NCBI GenBank assembly: GCA_947247005.1
Contig: OX365947.1
Location: forward strand, 32,382,760 to 32,446,759
Reading direction: 5' to 3'
Source of the DNA: Spisula solida
Taxonomy: Eukaryota; Mollusca; Bivalvia; Venerida; Mactridae
DNA: 64,000 nucleotides
Below, in pieces: positions 57,081 through 64,000 of the stretch (its first letter is position 1; each line of letters opens with the position of its first letter). A program made the translations under genes and the position numbers. The notes beneath the pieces are model-generated. The model had not been told where the DNA came from. It ran no database searches and saw only the letters and a list, made by a program, of their open reading frames with translations.

Positions 57081-59883
57081 TATTATCTGTGGTCCGGAAG
57101 ACGTAAGATGATGTCATTAAGACCAAACAACTTTTTTGTTTACATTTAAATCCACCTCGGATACGTATGATCATTTCGTTTCTTTTCGTATTAACCACTA
57201 TTGACGTGCAAATTGGACATATATACTAAAAACATGTACTATAATTAAGATATTGCAATAAAAAGAAGTTCAACATATGTTGTGTCTTCAGACGAAACTT
57301 TAATTGGCTCTTCTCCCAATCTTAATATATCATGTAAGCTGAATTGTCTATTTAGATTAAACCTCTTTTGTTCGTGCTTCTAAACAGCAGCAAAACAATC
57401 AGAAATCCGATCTTTGCTAATTGTAACTTTAACAAAAGAAAACCGTGATATCACACTACATATCGTCGTTTTAATCACTTTAAAATGGTTGTACAATTGT
57501 ATTAAGAAATATTTGCCTATTATGAAATAATGGTTAGCTTAAACTTCGTCGTATTTATTTTTTGAGGTTGAGTGTTTTAATTATTATCCTCGTCAATAGG
57601 TGTGCCTGGGTCGAGGGTATCCCAGTACACACCTTACAAATTCTGAATTAGTGTATATGTATAAATGTGAATTAGTAAAAAAGGTAAGATATAATATATA
57701 GCACAGCTTGCAATGATAACCATGTAGTTATAATATTTAGAATACATTTAGAAGACCAAACAACTTGGCATGTAATAATATGTTACATGATATACGTGAT
57801 GCTACATGAGCACGTATTGCCGAACTGTTTTAAGCAGCCCATTAATAGATGTAATACCGTATACTCTATTACTGTTTAAATAACTGTTTTATTTATAAAA
57901 TACAGGCAATCTTAATCAACATTGAATGCTTAGAAGATTAATACCAAGATCATATGTTCGACTGCACATGTATAGTAATGTATCGGGGCATTACAATGTT
58001 TTACGACATTATGTCTTATGTTCGTCGTGTGAGTTATTCACGAAAAATAGTCAAATAAAATTTGTAACATACAAATAACATACATTTTTGTACAAAACAA
58101 AACAATGACTTAAGTTCCCTGTCAAGTAATTTGAATTGCTGCGTTTCGACCTTACATATTCTATAGAATGCTAAAAACTATTCGTTTCTCAACTTCATGA
58201 TAATAAATGGAGTGCTTATTGCCCCCCACCCCTCAACACACCAGTTCGTCATTTACAGACATAAAGGGCCACTCGCAACCGATAATTGCCAGCGTCAGCG
58301 ATCACCAGGTATATAATATATGCCGTTAATCAACTTGATGAAAATAACCACTAAACACTCGTTATTCTTGGTTATACAGCCTAACATGAATGTGGGTTAT
58401 ATTTATAACATATAAATCGTACAAATGAGTTTTATGGCCCTGTCAAGTAATTATAATTTCTGCCTTAGTCGTTAGCATAAGTCTCTTATCTCTGCCTCTG
58501 CGTTAGCATTAATATTCAACGCTCTGCCTTTGTCGTTATCATTCGAAAAACAGAACTGCCTATTTCGTTAGCATTTATTTGTACCTCGTTCAATTTAAAC
58601 CTCTGTATCTTCATATAAAATGTACATTTTCCAAAACGGAAACGACAGATATATTGAGGAAGGATTGAAGTTTGTATTCAATGTTTTAGAATTGTTCCAA
58701 ACCACGAATTGAGTTGAGAATGTAATGTCAAAGGCAAAAGTTTCGAAATTTTGGCAAACATCGCATACCTAAAACCTGTTAACTCGATTAATATGGCATT
58801 TGTGGGCACATAAATTGTATATACTTATTGTTCATTCATCACGTCATCGATATATGTAAGTGATCACTCTCAAAAGCAACGCAAAGCACATATAAAATAA
58901 CAAATACTTACCCCACTCTAGTGGCGCAAAACGCGTGTGTCTCTGCCTTCAACATACAGAACTGCCTTACACACAGCGGGTTGTACGGTGTGAGTTTGTA
59001 TTGGCTAGATCTGATTGAAAGTCCAACATCAACCCTTCGGTTTCTCATAAACATATCTAATCCGAATGTTCTGAATTTGAGCTCTTGCAGAAATAATCTC
59101 GATGACGACATTCATGTAATAACTTATTGCTGAAAACTTGATCAGTTGTACCTATAATTCGACAATATTGCACCCACTATAGTTGCAAATATAACCCCAA
59201 CCATTGAATTGAAAGTTTTGGATGTATGTGGCATTGTATTTAGTAGTTCAAATATTTCAATGGTGGATAGAAGAAGTATCTTTCAACACATTTGGATCTC
59301 GAATGACAATGACTAAAATGTATAATACACGAAGAAGGAACGATAACTGCAATATAGATAATGCAATAATAGTTCATGTTGTTTTCTTTTACAATGTCTA
59401 ATGGCAGAATATTTGATATTGTAATTAACACATAATGATAACTTCTGTACTTCTAATAGACAGTTTTAATGAAGATAAATATTGTTTGAACCTTTTTATT
59501 CATTAGAATGTTTTAATACTAAACACTTTAATATAAATACAAACTAATTAAAATGGCAATTACGAGGTATATACATGTAAAATCATATTTCATGTTCATG
59601 TTTGTTTTTGTTTTAAATAGTTATTATCATGACAGTGTTAATTAGCATTATTATATTTGTATTAATTTTGCATAAATGCGCTCTTAAAAAATAGTCAAGT
59701 GTAATGATTTTTTGATGTTATCTCGGTTTATTTTGTTTTGATTTTAACATTGTTTGCTACATATTTTATCTCGGTTTATTTTGTTTTGATTTTAACATTG
59801 TTTGCTACATATTTAATCCATTTCAAGTTATTTCAAATTTGCAAAACCAAACTGTCGTAAGTGCCTTAAAGATGCAATGTTAA

Positions 59884-60165
59884 GGACTCGAAATGTCGTA
59901 TATCCAATGTGACACTTTGGTTTTAACATTTTGTGTAAAAATGTTACAAATTTGTCGTATCTCCAAACATAAAAGTCACATTCCTAATTAAACGGCTCAC
60001 GCAAACGGCTAGATACTGAGCAAGATGAAGGAGAGAAACAAAACACAAAATGTGGTGTTAAAATCTCTGAAAATTTTTATATCATTTCAAAACTTTAAAC
60101 GCCAATATCTCAAAACTACAAAAAGGTAGATACGACAAATCGTTTTTCAGGCGACGACATTTAGT
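59884..60165. repeat. Recurring gtcgtatctcc motif, right block
   Basis: Copies near 59893 and 59950 (plus), and an inverted gtagatacgac near 60126. The end gcgacgacatttagtcattt / ctgaaa is the complement of the start of the left block. Confidence 0.6.
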
Positions 60166-60175
60166 CATTTCTGAA

Positions 60176-60460
60176 ACGCTTATCAGTGTTTCCACCCAAC
60201 TAGAGATGAACTGGTTGGAAACCCGGAGGTAGTCTCGCGTGTATCGGTGCTATACCCCAGACACATTAAAGAACCAGGGAGTCTATTCAGAACGAGCTAG
60301 GGTAACGCATCCGGATTTCTTGTATCATAACTCTTTCTCTTTTACGTGTTGTCCCTTCAGCAAAAAACAGGACCCCATATGAAATAAGTGCTTGCACTTT
60401 CATGGGTTATATTTGACCGAAAGGCCTACCTACCTACCTACCCACCCACAAACTTTTGTC
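60176..60460 (+). mobile_element. SINE with (ccta)n tail
   Basis: The body has cacattaaagaaccaggga and attcagaacgagc (compare the composite at 7371), then tatcataactctttctc, gtcccttcagcaaaaaac and gaccgaaaggcc. It ends in cctacctacctaccta. The tRNA head is missing or decayed. Confidence 0.72.
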
Positions 60461-60464
60461 ATCT

Positions 60465-60870
60465 ATTCTGAGGGTAACATTCAGAATATCACACATCACA
60501 TGGTGTTCTCTAAGCCAATCAAAATATCTGAATTGCTCATGAATAATAATGAGGGGACAGAAGGGCAACATTCAAAATGTCGCACATCACATGGTGTTCT
60601 AAGCCAATCAAAACGTCTAGATTGCTCATGAATAATAATGAGGGGATATTGAACATGTTACCCGCCTGTCAATCATTAGGAGGGCAACATTCAAAATGTC
60701 GCACATCTAAGTCAATCAAAACGTCTAAAATGCTCATATGTAATAGTTAGGTGGATATTGAAAACGTTACCCTCCTGTCAGCCATTAGGAGGGCAACATT
60801 CAAAATGTCGCACACCATATGATGTGTTCTAAGCCAATCAAAACGTCTATATTGCTCATGAATACGTGTG
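60465..60870. repeat. Tandem repeat, about 95-125-bp unit, four copies
   Basis: Each unit has gggcaacattcaaaatgtcg, then taagccaatcaaaacgtct and ttgctcatgaataataatga. Units start near 60467, 60563, 60681 and 60789. Confidence 0.85.
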
Positions 60871-61039
60871 AGGTACATGTATAATAATAAATGACTAACC
60901 TCTTTAAGCTGATACTGACCATAAACACATCAATCAAGATTGTATAGAGGGTATATATGACTCCGGATCCCTGGCGGATTAAGTCATGGCTTAATCATTT
61001 GTCTTGATTTAATACACGCTAATATCGACCACAATCAGG

Positions 61040-61120
61040 GGGGATAAACACGTGACCATAATTTGAAACAAGATGGCGGCATAGACGCGAATATTATCGT
61101 TTTGGGACTATTATTTCAAG
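61040..61120 (+). promoter_or_regulatory. Possible promoter and non-coding first exon
   Basis: An E-box CACGTGAC is followed 20 bases later by acaagatggcggc, the YY1-type motif common just inside animal 5' untranslated exons. The ATG in it is followed by a stop after three codons. A strong donor, TTTCAAG|GTGAGT, ends the exon. Confidence 0.4.
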
Positions 61121-61789
61121 GTGAGTACGGAATTTAAACATCTTACATACCCTATCATATGGTACTTAAAAAGCGCTTTCCAGCGGTGTATAATATGCTT
61201 GTCTGGTATGTTTACTTTCTGAGAACATTAAGACCAAAATTTCGAGTCGAGCACAAGAAGCCATGGTGTATTTCACGCTATTGATGAATTTTTGTGACCA
61301 AATCGCACTTTTATGGAGTATTTAAGGCAACTACTTACTAGAAATAGTTTATAATGTATGTCAGCACAATTCATTGGCTCATATTTATCATATTACGAGA
61401 TTTATCAGTTTTGGATGAATTGGTGCATCCCACGCAGAAAGAAACGATGGTGCATTTCACGTCCAATCCATAACAAAGAATGGTGCATTTCACGCTGACA
61501 TATTTTATTACAGAAATGAGTGTTATTTTCTCATATTAATTGTATAAAGCATGTATCCTGACACCTCTTATTGTAATTCACGAGTCGTATCTTATATACA
61601 TGTAGTGCGCCGGAGATAACACTAGCATTTGTTTGCAATTAAAAATGGCAATTAAATGCATTTCCGATCTCTTATTTTGTTCATAATCACTTTAAAAAGG
61701 ATATTTAATCTCAGACTACACCTGAAGCTAGAATCAAGTGTACCGTGCAGTGTCTACATTGTCGTTTTCATTTGTAAACACGCAGTGGG

Positions 61790-62130
61790 GGAAATTCCCC
61801 GATTGTCAATTATGAATGAAATATTGCCCGACCGGGCGAAAAGATTGTCAATTTATTTATACCTTTGAAGACTAACCTTGTCATAAAGATATTTGACCAA
61901 GCGATAATCTGAACAAATGCTTCATATCACATTGTTTATATTCAAGATACTACCGTTCAAAGTTCCTTTGAAATGTCTAGATTCTGAGATATATAGCTTT
62001 AAAACTTGACTGCCTTATTCGACCACAGTCTAATTTCATTGTATTAACTTGTCAGCTTTGGAAACTTCTACTATTCAAAATGTATTTACTTACCTAATCA
62101 GCAAAGTGAACATAAAACACTTAGTATATC
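61790..62130 (+). repeat. Direct repeat with cccgatcggg palindromes, copy 1
   Basis: gggggaaattccccgattgt, gcccgaccgggcg, then gatatttgaccaagcgataa, atcatattcaagatactacc-type blocks, and ctactattcaaaatgtattt. Same order as copy 2. Confidence 0.75.
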
Positions 62131-62254
62131 TCAGAATATAGACAATGTGAAATAGTTCGGAACGGTAAGATTTAAGATAAACCTTTTGTGGTACGAAATA
62201 TGCGATCAGATTGTCTTTCTGTCAAATATCCATATGCACAGGTTAGATTCTCAA

Positions 62255-62365
62255 AATTATACGTTTCTATTGCCCAATCAGGCAATTTATGGAGCAAAAG
62301 TTCTCGATCGGGCAAGTAGTTAGGGGAATCCCCGAATTTTCCGATCGGGCAATTTACTCCACTGA
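62255..62365. repeat. Cluster of gcccgatcgggc half-sites
   Basis: tgcccaatcaggca, ctcgatcgggcaag and ttccgatcgggcaattt within about 90 bp, just upstream of the possible exon at 62423. Confidence 0.65.
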
Positions 62366-62422
62366 CAAAAGCTAATGTTGTCATACATAAATATAACCCC
62401 TTTAACACATTTTTTCTTGTAG

Positions 62423-62519
62423 GATGGTGCGTGAACGAAGTTACAAAGATCTCGTCGCCGAAAATCTTGCGGCAGCACACAAGCGTTTTAAGACTTCTAG
62501 ATCGTTTACTGATAATTGA
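62423..62519 (+). CDS. Possible short coding exon, 31 residues
   Basis: A polypyrimidine acceptor (ttttttcttgtag) is followed at once by ATG. The frame reads MVRERSYKDLVAENLAAAHK, then RFKTSRSFTDN and a stop. It is basic and helix-like. An aataaa lies about 30 bases after the stop. It fits the first exon at 61040-61120 with a 1.3 kb intron. I do not recognise the product. It may be a pseudogene or chance. Confidence 0.32.
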
Positions 62520-63104
62520 TTATACAACCTTGTCATACGTGGAATAATGAGAAATAAACAAATACAATATGACGATGATTTCGTTTATTAAACAACTCAT
62601 TCGAGTAATCACATACAAAATTTATCGATCACAGGAAATCATAACATAATCATCAGCAAAATAAAAAGTATCCACATTTAATGTGTTTATATGACAATGC
62701 TTAATGAAAACAAAATGCAAGTTGAAACATTTTGGCTATTGACTGCTCACCCTATTAAAGAATTCCATACAAAGCAACACTGTAATTCTGAACATGTCGG
62801 GGAATAACTAATTGTTTGTTCAAAAAGCATTTTGTTTATTAAAACAATGACTCCATACAATTGAACTGTTGTTTTCCGGATATAAACATCAATACAGGTA
62901 ATATTGCTAAGGAAATCAATTTTGATATCAACAATGTCTAAAGCATTTTATTGTAAATTGAGTCAAACTTAGGTATTTTTCAAATTACCTCCCTTCGAAT
63001 ACGAACATATTTACCGTTGCGTTTGTGATCAACTCTAAGAAAAAAATTGTTGATATCTTCAATGGAATGTGTCAATTAAAAAGCAATATAATGTTCATTT
63101 ATCA

Positions 63105-63550
63105 GTGGGGGGAAATTGCCCGATCAGGAAATTCTGCTCGGTCAATAAAATGGTCAATTTAAACAAACGTCAGAAGAACTGAAAAGTTCTGATAAAGATA
63201 TTTGACCAAGCGAAAATCTGAACACACGTATCATATCACAAAGGGTATTTCGAAGATACTATCGTTCAAATTTCTCTTCAATTGTTTATAGACTCTGAGA
63301 TTTCTAGCCTTAAAAACTACCAATTTTGCCGATAATCTGGACACATGTATCATATCACAAAGGATATATCTAAGATACTATCGTTCATATTTCCCTTCAA
63401 TTGTCAATAGATTCTGAGATTTATAGATATATATCACTGGGTTCACTTGCCCGTTTTTGGCAACTTTCTACTATTCAAAATATATTTCCGTGCCCGATCG
63501 GGTAATTTAAATTGCCAAAACGGTAAAGTGAACAAAAACATTTAGTTTTG
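63105..63550 (+). repeat. Direct repeat with cccgatcggg palindromes, copy 2 with inner duplication
   Basis: ggggaaattgcccgatcagg, then two tandem blocks containing (g)ataatctg(g)acac, tatcatatcacaaagg and agatactatcgttca (near 63210 and 63340), then ctactattcaaaatatattt and gcccgatcgggtaattt. Confidence 0.75.
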
Positions 63551-64000
63551 TATTCTTGATATACTTTCTCGTCCATCTATGGCTACTCGAACCACGTCTT
63601 GACAAACCAGTTTTCCTGGACTGTATTCTAACACGGACATGAATGTGTGATATATAATTCCACGATTCCAAACAGTACACACTTAATATTTTAAAACAAG
63701 CCGGGTTCCTCTCCCCGGACACAAGCAACACGGATGAGGCGTCTGTGGCGTCTCATGTGATCATGAAGACCCGATATGCTTCTAAGTTCTTAAGACCTTT
63801 CCACACACGCTGTTTAGTCTTGCTGTTCTCGTGTCTTCAATCATATCTAAGAAGTGATATATTGTTAGTTAGAAAACAAGTACTAACACTGTAAGTACAA
63901 TAACATACTAAAAGAGTTCCGGTTTATTATTCACTCATTCAAAACATGCATATTTTATTGTTTATCTGTTGTACAACATCCCGATGTATCCATTTGCCAT
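63551..64000. other. No feature recognised
   Basis: A 74-codon minus-strand frame (63731-63507) has no recognisable similarity. The window ends here. Confidence 0.4.

Larger units (their letters stand above)
54512..58992. mobile_element. Large inverted-repeat DNA element with possible 5-bp target duplication
   Basis: Begins CACACCGTACAACCCGCTG and ends with the complement; flanked by AGTTT (54507-54511 and 58993-58997). Arms of about 760 bp (54512-55275, 58245-58992) are about 90 percent alike by eye, with the shared block gatcgctgacgctggcaatt at the inner ends. The 3 kb centre includes a nested MITE and no recognised transposase. Reading the terminus one base earlier gives a GTT duplication, so 5 versus 3 bp is not settled. 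Confidence 0.8.

Overview
This window reads as animal nuclear DNA, most likely from a mollusc or another lophotrochozoan. It is AT-rich, has very long introns with clean GT-AG borders, and is dominated by decayed transposons. One protein-coding gene can be reconstructed with confidence. It lies on the minus strand with sixteen exons between 52070 and 20804, and every exon-exon phase fits. The assignment to a mollusc rests on the style of the repeats (ACC/GTCGG-rich 'aggtcaaggtcac' repeats, tRNA-headed SINEs, CR1/L2-like LINEs) and is an inference.

The gene encodes a secreted-start receptor: a signal peptide, then a Venus-flytrap (ANF_receptor / periplasmic-binding-protein type I) domain of the metabotropic glutamate receptor kind, a short C-x5-C-x2-C motif, a second complete Venus-flytrap domain, a second C-x5-C-x2-C motif, and one hydrophobic segment ending in basic residues. 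About 1117 residues are visible. The cytoplasmic part, or the rest of a seven-helix domain, was not found; its exons lie in the left 20.8 kb unrecognised, or outside the window. Tandem flytrap domains ahead of one visible membrane segment are unlike standard mGluR, GABA-B, natriuretic-peptide or Venus-kinase receptors.

Region by region: 1-7100 holds a small inverted-repeat element and a 5.5 kb foldback-like element with a TTA target duplication; 7370-10200 holds a SINE-like composite, a broken LINE on the plus strand and a minisatellite; 10515-17632 holds a palindromic 176-bp element, a TTAA-flanked element, a second broken LINE (minus strand) and a TA-flanked element; 17635-20803 shows nothing recognisable; 20804-52070 is the receptor gene, whose introns carry a second TTA foldback element (4.4 kb), a TA-flanked 920-bp element, SINEs, a LINE 3' end, and a cluster of tRNA-like box A/box B modules around 43-48 kb; 52.1-60.2 kb holds a third large inverted-repeat element and a recurring 'gtcgtatctcc' motif; 60.2-64 kb holds a SINE, a 0.4-kb tandem repeat, a possible short plus-strand gene with a non-coding first exon, and repeats carrying 'cccgatcggg' palindromes.

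The most notable non-coding structures are two related giant foldback elements that share the terminus TAGTC, a TTA target duplication, sub-terminal repeats of about 175 bp and a minisatellite core, and a tandem array made from the 3' end and splice donor of receptor exon 10. Three transposon insertions are dated and bounded exactly by intact neighbouring repeat units or by flank matching.
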